From Citrobacter braakii (GTDB lineage Bacteria; Pseudomonadota; Gammaproteobacteria; Enterobacterales; Enterobacteriaceae): a stretch of DNA of 33,864 nucleotides. The DNA is taken from NCBI RefSeq assembly GCF_002075345.1, contig NZ_NAEW01000027.1:1-33864 (forward strand), read 5' to 3'. The notes under the pieces are model-generated. The model saw nothing but the letters and a program-made list of their open reading frames with translations, was not told where the DNA came from and did not search any database. Position numbers and translations under genes: made by a program. Positions within the stretch are counted from its first letter, which is position 1. Every line of letters begins with the position of its first letter. Shown here piece after piece: positions 1 through 5,615 of the stretch.

Positions 1-117
1 TCTTGTTAAACATTTGCAGTTGCCAGACCGCAATGTGTTTTAACAAATCAAAAGGGGTTTTAATAACTGGCCCAAAGCTGAAAGCTTTCCGGAACCCCCA
101 GCCTAGCTGGGGGTTTT
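1..117 (-). mobile_element. Left end of an IS200-like element (partial)
   Basis: The stretch resembles the transposase leader of IS200, with the element extending leftward out of the window and tnpA on the minus strand. Two features support this. There is a strong hairpin at 95-113 (CCCCCAGC / GCTGGGGG), as in the IS200 terminator-like left-end palindrome. There is also a second inverted repeat, TTGTTAAA near 3-10 with TTTTAACAA near 37-45. The rest agrees with my memory of the IS200 leader, but tnpA is not in view. The outer boundary, near 117, is an estimate. Confidence 0.6.
95..117 (+). terminator. Hairpin terminator inside the IS200 end
   Basis: An 8-bp GC-rich stem (95-102 with 106-113) and a 3-nt loop are followed by TTTT. 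In IS200 such a hairpin shields the transposase gene from outside transcription. Here it would stop transcription coming from the left. Confidence 0.6.
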
Positions 118-129
118 CTGTGCACAATA

Positions 130-157
130 AAAAGCCCTCTATAAACAGAGGGCTTTT
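130..157. terminator. Bidirectional terminator at the end of the lysis operon
   Basis: AAAAGCCCTCT (130-140) pairs with AGAGGGCTTTT (147-157) around a 6-nt loop. T-runs lie on both strands, so it can stop transcription from either side. If 118-211 is host DNA downstream of guaA, this would be the guaA terminator, reused by the prophage's late leftward transcript. Confidence 0.8.
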
Positions 158-196
158 ACATACTACCGGTTCAGAAACCGCTAAACGGGAGGAATA

Positions 197-211
197 TTAT
201 TCCCACTCAAT
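197..211 (-). other. Possible attachment-site core: 3' end of guaA
   Basis: On the minus strand these 15 bases read ATT GAG TGG GAA TAA. That encodes Ile-Glu-Trp-Glu-stop, which I recall as the C-terminus of enterobacterial GMP synthase (GuaA). The sequence upstream (212-288) does not continue as guaA, so only the tail is present. This is what an att site left at one prophage end would look like, with the intact guaA expected past the other end. The match is short and no integrase gene is in the window. Confidence 0.4.
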
Positions 212-288
212 TATTTACGGACAACATAAGCAATTGACTGATAACAACTTTATGAAAACTGATTTTCACCGTACCGTTTTATATACCG

Positions 289-789
289 TCACCGGTTAAC
301 AGTACTACGTTTTTTCAGTGCGTCATACTGCTGCTCACAGGACTCACCTGAAACCCTATATCGCTCAGCTTCTTCTGCTGTTGCGACGTAAGTTCGGTTG
401 CTTTCTTCAAGCATGTCGGCGAGCACACCGATGACCTTGCTGGCTGGCGTGCCAGTGGGGAAAGGTCCGGTATAGTGTTCGGCGAATCGTTTGATCTTGT
501 CAAGCTCTGACTGCAAGCGGCCAGAAGAGGCAGCAGCAAAATCAGCATCAGCCCGCGCAGCTTCAATGCGGGATATCGCATCACGTTCAATTTGTGTTTT
601 CTCCTGATCACGTTGTGCTCGGGCTTTATCATCAGCCTGTTTCTGGTCTGCCTGCGCCTGGGCATAACCGGCTGCGTACTGAGTTTCACCATGGTTAACC
701 CATGCGACACGACAGACAGTAACCAGAGCAGCAAGCATCACCACGATAATTAACTGTTTCCAGTACGCTTTAACGAATGCCGTGATCAT
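289..789 (-). CDS. Rz-like inner-membrane spanin (i-spanin)
   Basis: A 166-aa protein with one N-terminal transmembrane segment (about residues 10-30, rich in Ile, Val, Leu and Ala). A long charged helical region rich in Gln, Lys, Glu and Ala follows (about 40-110), as in Rz-type and DUF2514 spanins. Spanins join inner and outer membranes after peptidoglycan is cut, completing lysis. Position supports the call: it is the last gene of the lysis cassette, overlaps the endolysin stop by 4 nt, and has an Rz1-type lipoprotein gene nested in another frame. Confidence 0.85.
   Translation of the reverse strand: MITAFVKAYWKQLIIVVMLAALVTVCRVAWVNHGETQYAAGYAQAQADQKQADDKARAQRDQEKTQIERDAISRIEAARADADFAAASSGRLQSELDKIKRFAEHYTGPFPTGTPASKVIGVLADMLEESNRTYVATAEEAERYRVSGESCEQQYDALKKRSTVNR
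315..581 (-). CDS. Rz1-like outer-membrane spanin lipoprotein, nested in Rz
   Basis: This 88-aa ORF lies wholly inside the Rz-like gene in a different frame. From the chosen Met it reads a short basic N-terminus (MRYPALKLR), a hydrophobic stretch, then the lipobox LLAAC, with the lipidated Cys at residue 23. After cleavage a short, Ser- and Pro-containing periplasmic domain remains. Nesting inside Rz and the lipobox are the two hallmarks of Rz1. The open frame extends upstream to 734, but only this start gives a proper signal peptide. No clear ribosome binding site is visible, so translation may be coupled to Rz. Confidence 0.8.
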   Translation of the reverse strand: MRYPALKLRGLMLILLLPLLAACSQSLTRSNDSPNTIPDLSPLARQPARSSVCSPTCLKKATELTSQQQKKLSDIGFQVSPVSSSMTH

Positions 790-1412
790 AACAGTGCCTT
801 ACGGGCAGCACCGTAACGTGCGCGACGGTCGTCAATACCGTTCTGGCCACCGTTAATGATCTGCGTGACGCGTACAAGGTCGCCTGTGTACTTCATGCAA
901 CCTTTACTGGAGAAAAACCACGCCGCGCTGCGGGCAGCGTATTCATCCTGCGCCAGAAGTTCAGGCTGAGCGACCAGATCAACCTTCAGACCGTTTCCAC
1001 AATCCCGGTAGTTGTTAAGGCCAGTGATCTGGATAAGCCCGCGCCCACGGTAGTTCCACCCATCGCCAGGGCCGTTGTTTCCCATGCGCTTGCTGTACAC
1101 CAGATTGGCGATCGCGCGCTGGCGCTCCAGAGGAAGTACTTTTTCATACGAACGACGGCCCAAAGCATTAGCCTGGTTCTGAGTGATCCGTCCGTATCGA
1201 ACGAAATCAGCCAGTCCTGCAATGCTATAATCCATACTCTCTACCAAACGACTAAATCCGCGAGACTCATGTCCCGCCTGTGCAATAAACATTGCCTGGT
1301 CATCTGGCTTGGTAATGCCAAATTCATTCATGGCTGCGGTGATGTGTGAATACCAGCGCGTGGCCAGCTGCTCAGTAATACCGGCTGCGCGCCGGAACTG
1401 GTTAATGTCCAT
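786..1412 (-). CDS. Endolysin, glycoside hydrolase family 19 type
   Basis: A 208-aa protein with the GH19 (chitinase/lysozyme-like) fold signature. AQAGHESRGFSRLVES (about residues 44-59) carries the likely catalytic pair Glu49 and Glu58, and NYRGRGLIQITGLNNY is the typical downstream substrate-cleft motif. These enzymes cut the glycan strands of peptidoglycan. No signal peptide or SAR segment is seen, so it should need the holin upstream to reach the wall. It overlaps the holin gene by 11 nt and the spanin gene by 4 nt, suggesting tight translational coupling. Confidence 0.9.
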   Translation of the reverse strand: MDINQFRRAAGITEQLATRWYSHITAAMNEFGITKPDDQAMFIAQAGHESRGFSRLVESMDYSIAGLADFVRYGRITQNQANALGRRSYEKVLPLERQRAIANLVYSKRMGNNGPGDGWNYRGRGLIQITGLNNYRDCGNGLKVDLVAQPELLAQDEYAARSAAWFFSSKGCMKYTGDLVRVTQIINGGQNGIDDRRARYGAARKALL

Positions 1413-1710
1413 GTTGAGACCTCGATATTTTAAATATCTGCACGACGTTACCGCGCGTCTTCAGGACGGCGGCAAGCATGACAGCGTTGATGATGACCTC
1501 TGATAAATCAGCGGCCATTGGTGTGTGATACCAGATTGCATATGCAGCGCGGATAGGGATGCTGGCTGACGCCACAATAAGGAAGTAGGCTATCCACCCA
1601 CCCCACCGGCGGTGTTGCGATCCATTACGCCGGAAGGTTGCGACGCGGATTGCTATCGCAGAACAGATAACCGCATTGGCAATGAGTAAAAGCAGCTCAT
1701 GAGTTGTCAT
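1402..1710 (-). CDS. Holin, three-transmembrane type
   Basis: A 102-aa protein with about three hydrophobic segments: near residues 5-25 (LLLLIANAVICSAIAI), 35-55 (GWIAYFLIVASASIPI) and 68-84 (LSEVIINAVMLAAVL), with a basic tail. Size, topology and position directly upstream of the endolysin fit a phage holin, which opens the inner membrane to time lysis. The next gene upstream is also a small membrane protein, so one of the pair may be the antiholin; the sequence does not say which. Confidence 0.75.
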   Translation of the reverse strand: MTTHELLLLIANAVICSAIAIRVATFRRNGSQHRRWGGWIAYFLIVASASIPIRAAYAIWYHTPMAADLSEVIINAVMLAAVLKTRGNVVQIFKISRSQHGH

Positions 1711-2110
1711 CGTCTTTTCTCCCCGGGATTAAATCGCGTGGATTGTCTGAACGGTGATAGAGCCAGATACCAATACGTACTGCGACGATTGCCGACACGA
1801 ACGCGCCAGCAGAGAAGACGATCCCTTTCTCGAAAGAGTCCTGCGTGATAGTTGGGATCAGGCTGGCTACGCCGATAAGGATTGATGCTGTTGGTTTGTA
1901 GAAGAGAAGCCCGCAAAGAAAGCTGAGCATCGACAGGAGAACCCGGCGGCGTATTGGATACTCAACGGCTGAGGTAATAAATATTACCGCACCTGATAAA
2001 GCACCAAGAGCCACCTCTGGAGGAACTCCGGCGATAACAGCAGCCAGCGACCCCATGCTAAGCCACTGATTTAAAGACTCACTGGTTAGCTGGGCTGACA
2101 TATCAACCAC
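1697..2110 (-). CDS. Small membrane protein of the lysis cassette (holin or antiholin)
   Basis: A 137-aa protein with about four hydrophobic segments: around 20-33, 35-48, 58-85 and 98-118. It ends in a charged tail, GRKDDDNS. It is the first gene of the leftward lysis operon, behind a recognisable promoter at 2150-2179, and overlaps the next holin gene by 14 nt. The pairing of two small membrane proteins before an endolysin is common in phages, where one opposes or assists the other. I do not recognise a specific family with certainty. Confidence 0.65.
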   Translation of the reverse strand: MVDMSAQLTSESLNQWLSMGSLAAVIAGVPPEVALGALSGAVIFITSAVEYPIRRRVLLSMLSFLCGLLFYKPTASILIGVASLIPTITQDSFEKGIVFSAGAFVSAIVAVRIGIWLYHRSDNPRDLIPGRKDDDNS

Positions 2111-2149
2111 CGTTTACTGTGCATAAAAACCCCCTTAGTTGGTGAGTTC

Positions 2150-2179
2150 ATCATACACAATAAACCATATATGGTTCAA
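2150..2179 (-). promoter_or_regulatory. Leftward lysis promoter with palindrome AACCATATATGGTT
   Basis: On the minus strand, TTGAAC (2179-2174) and TATGAT (2155-2150) are 18 bp apart, upstream of the lysis operon. The perfect 14-bp palindrome AACCATATATGGTT (2163-2176) overlaps the -35 and spacer. Related sequences precede the tailspike (5024-5037), the head operon (21879-21892) and the gene at 31343 (31401-31414), so this is a recurrent phage element. Confidence 0.6.
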
Positions 2180-2204
2180 AAAACCTCAGACTAGTCCTAC
2201 CGAA

Positions 2205-2221
2205 ATTACCTTAAAGGTGAT
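2205..2221. promoter_or_regulatory. Operator-like inverted repeat (copy 1)
   Basis: ATTACC-TTAAA-GGTGAT, a near match to the recurring ATTACC-N5-GGTAAT element. It sits between the divergent lysis operon and the rightward 62-aa gene, next to a possible rightward -10 (TATTAT, 2221-2226). Confidence 0.7.
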
Positions 2222-2250
2222 ATTATCTGACAAATTTTAATTTTCATCAT

Positions 2251-2439
2251 GTGGTATTTATGAATTCTAAAGTTCAGCAGGTTATTAGATTTGTTGCTGT
2301 TTTGTCATTTGTTAGCATGCTATCTATGCTGATAAAAATCATACCATTTGACAATACTATGATTGTTATTGATATTGTTTTTATATTTATTTGGGGTTTA
2401 TCTGAAATTGATATGTATAAAAATAAAAAAAACAGTTAA
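2251..2439 (+). CDS. Small AT-rich membrane protein, rightward island gene
   Basis: A 62-aa ORF starting at GTG 2251 (or ATG 2260), with two hydrophobic segments (about residues 12-30 and 36-52) and a basic tail ending KNKKNS. It runs opposite to the surrounding late genes. It has an operator-like repeat upstream and its own hairpin terminator right after the stop. Its low GC compared with its neighbours suggests later acquisition. That layout is typical of a moron, a gene expressed from the prophage. No family recognised; the ribosome binding site is weak. Confidence 0.55.
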   Translation: MVFMNSKVQQVIRFVAVLSFVSMLSMLIKIIPFDNTMIVIDIVFIFIWGLSEIDMYKNKKNS

Positions 2440-2457
2440 AGGCGCTCATGCGCCTTT
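2438..2457. terminator. Bidirectional terminator between island gene and tailspike
   Basis: AAAGGCGC (2438-2445), loop TCAT, GCGCCTTT (2450-2457), with A/T-rich flanks on both sides. It serves the converging 62-aa gene and the tailspike gene. Confidence 0.8.
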
Positions 2458-2467
2458 AATTATTTAA

Positions 2468-4957
2468 TTAAATGGCTGTAGCAATAGGTGCACCATTAAA
2501 GTCCATGCCCCATATTTCTACATCCCAGTACGCCGTCTTAGCACCGCCTGAAACAGCTGTCCAGTCTGATGTAATGGATAACCATTCCCCCATATCAGAT
2601 CTACCAGACCCGTTAACTACAACATTACTAGACCATCTGATGTCCTTTTGAGGCATGCTTGCCCCTAACTGATTTGCGGTATAATCGGTTAAAAGACTTT
2701 GTTGAGCCTTTGATGCTTTAAATACAGGCCAGTTTGCCGCTGTACCAGACTGATATATAACCGTAACGGTATAGTCGTCAGTTGTTGACGTTTTATAAAC
2801 CAATGCCTCTAAAACGCCATTACCGAATGTTCCACCAATAGCCTTAATAACCAGTCTTGCAACACCACAATCAAAAAACTGGTTTTTGTTTTCTCTTGAT
2901 ACACCTCGCAACGATTCAGGCATAGGCACTACTACCTGAGGAAGCAACAGCGCCGCTGGAAGTGTACCATCGCTTGCGATTGAGTCTGGAATAAGTTTCC
3001 TTACACAAGCCAAGTTACCTAATTGATAATCTCGTCTGCTTGGATTTGCTTTTCTTAAATTAACAGGGCGTAAAGTCAACATTTGGATATATTGGTCATT
3101 TGGCGATGTTCCATCAAGCCTGTTGAATAAAGAGATTGTTTTCCACCCCCTTCCGTAGATGGTTCCTATGAATTTAGGTTGTCCAGTTCTTGACGCTCCA
3201 TCTTTATTTGCTAATGGACCACCAAGAGTACCACCGCGTAAGCCGATGCTTCTTTCATTAGATACCCCTTTTGAAAGGGGATAGTATGGAACGGTGGAGG
3301 GCATGCTCCAGTTTTCCACAACACAGTTTAGGCCGTTATCATCCCAGCTTCCTATCACATCTATTTCAAGTGCCTCTGTATCCTGGTAGAAGTGATATGA
3401 TGTGACACACGCGGTGTTCGCAGGGAAAGTGCCATTTATCCCATTGTTAGTATAAGCGGCGTTTGAAATTGTCATCCGTAGGTTTCCATCAGGATTACAA
3501 AAACCATGATGGTCGCTAGTTTGTCCAGGCCAAAACTGTACCTCTGAATTAACAGGCTTATAAGTCTGCAAAAGCCCACCTGCCGCACACATAGAAGTTA
3601 ATGCCTCACCAAGTTTAATATACCCCATTGAGTTAAAGTGAGTAGCATCTGACTGTACTGTTCCTGCCAGTTTATTATATTGAACTTCATGCGCATTCAT
3701 ATATGCGCAGCCATATATCATCGCCATGTTTTTTACTTGCTGGGCGTAGATCTGAAATGCAGGGTTGTTTGCGCCAAGATCACCAGCTGCACATGTCAAA
3801 ACAACAACACCTATATTCCAATTAATCAATCTACGGATCATTAACTCCATATATTGCATGTAAGATTCGTGGGTTGTTCCTCCAGAACCGTTTGCGTCAT
3901 TAATGCCATACATAATGAATACAAGATCGCAATTAGGATTTGATTGCCATGACGGATTCTCGTAAGCGCGCTGTGCAGTATAACCAGAGATTGCACGATA
4001 GATTGGAGTAACAGCAACACCTACCTGCTCATACATAAAAGAAGCGAATCTTTCTGGATAGGTTACAGAAGCATGTCTGACGTTGTCTCCATTTTCTGCA
4101 GGTACACTATCAGTAGTATTTACATCATAACCTGCTGTGATTGAATCACCTTGAAAAAGAACATTTACAGGTTGTTTTGTTCTGATCATGTAGTTTACAG
4201 AAGCAAGTTTAGCTATATTTTTTGCACGGTACTCTGCACTATCATTTGCTAGCAAGAATTCCTGTACATTCCTACCATCTGCCGTACCAATTTTGCTAGC
4301 TCCAGTCGGCTTAGCTAGTTCAATTAAAACATCGGTAGCTGATGCTGATGGAGGAAGGGTGGCAACAGGATCTCCATTATTATCCCAAGTAAATACTTTG
4401 TTTTTCCTGTCTTCTACATTTGGTGTTAATCCTACTGATGATTCAGGAACCCTTATTGATCTACGGAAATTCAAATCAACATAATTTTTAGTCGCTGCAT
4501 CCTGCGGGCGTGACGGGTCACGAAGATTGCGGATGTAGTTTCCAAGCGCATCATAGTAGTTGGCTACGAAAGAGGGCTTACGCAGTGCGAGGCTGAACAA
4601 ACTGCGTACCTGCTGTATCAGCATCGTCAACTTGTCGAATGCGTCCTCGTGAACCTCGGCAAAGAACTTACCTTGGTTTCGAAGATCTGTTTCCTGAGTG
4701 ACAGGGAGTTCACGGGATATCGAAATCTGATAACCATTAGTAAGAGGTGCCGACAAAACAACATTACCGCCAGTGTATCCACCGGCACCAGTCACGGTGT
4801 AATCAGTGTCAAGAATCAGCTCTGTGATGTTCTCGTTCAGGTCAACAACCTGCACAACCAGATCAGACTTCTTGAAAATTCGGAAGGTATAAGGGAAGGA
4901 AGTCGTTACCCCGTTCCCTGTGTAGTCGTTATGGTCAACTTCGGTTGAGACCGTCAT
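2468..4957 (-). CDS. Tailspike with SGNH-esterase domain
   Basis: An 829-aa receptor-binding protein. I start at ATG 4957 because GGAG lies 8 nt upstream and the product then begins MTVSTEVDHNDYTGNG, a T7-fibre-like virion-binding N-terminus; the open frame reaches 4999. The middle holds an SGNH/GDSL hydrolase signature: GDSITAG with nucleophile Ser272, GIND at 351-354 (block III) and DATH at 437-440 (the Asp/His pair of block V). Such tailspikes remove acetyl groups from O-antigen rather than cutting the chain. The remaining C-terminal ~370 residues probably form further binding or trimerisation domains that I cannot name. It has its own promoter at 5008-5037. Confidence 0.85.
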   Translation of the reverse strand: MTVSTEVDHNDYTGNGVTTSFPYTFRIFKKSDLVVQVVDLNENITELILDTDYTVTGAGGYTGGNVVLSAPLTNGYQISISRELPVTQETDLRNQGKFFAEVHEDAFDKLTMLIQQVRSLFSLALRKPSFVANYYDALGNYIRNLRDPSRPQDAATKNYVDLNFRRSIRVPESSVGLTPNVEDRKNKVFTWDNNGDPVATLPPSASATDVLIELAKPTGASKIGTADGRNVQEFLLANDSAEYRAKNIAKLASVNYMIRTKQPVNVLFQGDSITAGYDVNTTDSVPAENGDNVRHASVTYPERFASFMYEQVGVAVTPIYRAISGYTAQRAYENPSWQSNPNCDLVFIMYGINDANGSGGTTHESYMQYMELMIRRLINWNIGVVVLTCAAGDLGANNPAFQIYAQQVKNMAMIYGCAYMNAHEVQYNKLAGTVQSDATHFNSMGYIKLGEALTSMCAAGGLLQTYKPVNSEVQFWPGQTSDHHGFCNPDGNLRMTISNAAYTNNGINGTFPANTACVTSYHFYQDTEALEIDVIGSWDDNGLNCVVENWSMPSTVPYYPLSKGVSNERSIGLRGGTLGGPLANKDGASRTGQPKFIGTIYGRGWKTISLFNRLDGTSPNDQYIQMLTLRPVNLRKANPSRRDYQLGNLACVRKLIPDSIASDGTLPAALLLPQVVVPMPESLRGVSRENKNQFFDCGVARLVIKAIGGTFGNGVLEALVYKTSTTDDYTVTVIYQSGTAANWPVFKASKAQQSLLTDYTANQLGASMPQKDIRWSSNVVVNGSGRSDMGEWLSITSDWTAVSGGAKTAYWDVEIWGMDFNGAPIATAI

Positions 4958-5007
4958 GTAAGTATCTCCAGGTTGCTTATGCGCCCGGCGCGCATGCATT
5001 CTGGATC

Positions 5008-5037
5008 ATTCTATTACCCAATAAACCCTATATGAAT
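5008..5037 (-). promoter_or_regulatory. Leftward tailspike promoter of the shared late family
   Basis: On the minus strand, TTCATA (5036-5031) and TAGAAT (5013-5008) are 17 bp apart. The spacer reads TAGGGTTTATTGGGTAA and closely matches the lysis and head promoters. The family's imperfect palindrome, AACCCTATATGAAT, lies at 5024-5037. Confidence 0.6.
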
Positions 5038-5062
5038 CGTTTAGGTATTAATCAGTTGCTTT

Positions 5063-5079
5063 ATTACCTTACAGGTAAT
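5063..5079. promoter_or_regulatory. Operator-like inverted repeat (copy 2, perfect)
   Basis: ATTACC-TTACA-GGTAAT, a perfect inverted repeat. It lies between the divergent tailspike promoter and the SOS-controlled gene, so one bound protein could affect both. Confidence 0.8.
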
Positions 5080-5115
5080 TTGCATTTCATGCTGGATAGT
5101 CCTGATATCTTCTGC

Positions 5116-5135
5116 TACTGTATGTTTATACAGTG
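5116..5135. promoter_or_regulatory. LexA box (SOS operator)
   Basis: TACTGTATGTTTATACAGTG contains CTG-N10-CAG with the A/T-rich core of enterobacterial LexA sites, differing little from consensus. It ends 19 bp before the start codon of the 86-aa gene, where bound LexA would block its promoter. Confidence 0.9.
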
Positions 5136-5154
5136 ATTGCATGGAGAAGAAGAG

Positions 5155-5415
5155 ATGCAACGGCAGTATCACCATCCGCTGGAAGAAGGATTTGAAGAAA
5201 GAATACACACGCCGGTAGGCGTTAGATCCCTGGTGGAGGACTCGCATCTGATGAAGTTACTGCGGGAACTCGATAAAGATGGCTTCAATGTTGATGGGCC
5301 ACTGGCTGAACTGGTTGCGCTTGTGAATTACGTCACAAGTTCTCAAATGACCATGCAGGATCTGCAAACGCATCTCGATTACTGTGCTGAACAGTTACGA
5401 AAGCAAACCACATAA
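5155..5415 (+). CDS. SOS-controlled small protein, candidate antirepressor
   Basis: An 86-aa soluble acidic protein of no family I recognise, predicted mostly helical, with no membrane segment. I chose ATG 5155 because a purine-rich site (GGAGAAGAAG) precedes it and the LexA box lies upstream; the open frame extends to 5137. It runs against the late genes. Prophages whose repressor cannot self-cleave, such as Gifsy phages or 186 with Tum, use a small LexA-controlled antirepressor encoded outside the immunity region. The repressor here (31877) lacks a peptidase domain, so this gene is the natural candidate. That role is inference from regulation and context. Confidence 0.55.
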   Translation: MQRQYHHPLEEGFEERIHTPVGVRSLVEDSHLMKLLRELDKDGFNVDGPLAELVALVNYVTSSQMTMQDLQTHLDYCAEQLRKQTT

Positions 5416-5423
5416 TGAAAAAT

Positions 5424-5444
5424 AAAAGGCCGCTATTGCGGCCT
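5424..5444 (-). terminator. Terminator of the ejection-protein transcript
   Basis: On the minus strand AGGCCGC-AATA-GCGGCCT is followed by TTTATTTTTC. It lies just past the 46-aa gene and stops the long leftward structural transcript before the SOS gene. Confidence 0.8.
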
Positions 5445-5445
5445 C

Positions 5446-5457
5446 GTGACATGTCAC
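5446..5457. repeat. 12-bp palindrome GTGACATGTCAC (copy 1)
   Basis: A perfect palindrome between the stop codon of the 46-aa gene (5465) and its terminator hairpin (one base away). Two exact copies lie at 23115-23126 and 26293-26304, in the same stop-palindrome-terminator order. Confidence 0.85.
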
Positions 5458-5464
5458 TATCGTG

Positions 5465-5605
5465 TTATGACAAACCAATATACCCTGCGACACCAGATAA
5501 TATTAAAACAACTGCGACGGCAAACTCCCCATCTTCAATGATATTTTTACGGTTCATTACGCCAAGTGCGACGACTGCCAACACCACAAGAATAAAAGAA
5601 ATCAT
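5465..5605 (-). CDS. 46-aa membrane protein downstream of the ejection genes
   Basis: This short gene starts at ATG 5605, 8 nt after AAGGATG and 10 nt after the stop of the 824-aa gene. The product has two hydrophobic helices (MISFILVVLAVVALGV and FAVAVVLILSGVAGYIGL) joined by a charged turn (NRKNIIEDGE). That hairpin topology, the good ribosome binding site and its place before the operon terminator argue that it is real. Function is unknown; a role in membrane assembly of the ejection apparatus or in lysis control is only a guess. Confidence 0.65.
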   Translation of the reverse strand: MISFILVVLAVVALGVMNRKNIIEDGEFAVAVVLILSGVAGYIGLS

Positions 5606-5615
5606 TTTCACATCC

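Noticed and set aside
3..299. 98-aa ORF at the left edge
   Set aside because: It crosses IS200 leader hairpins and a bidirectional terminator; product does not resemble a protein domain.
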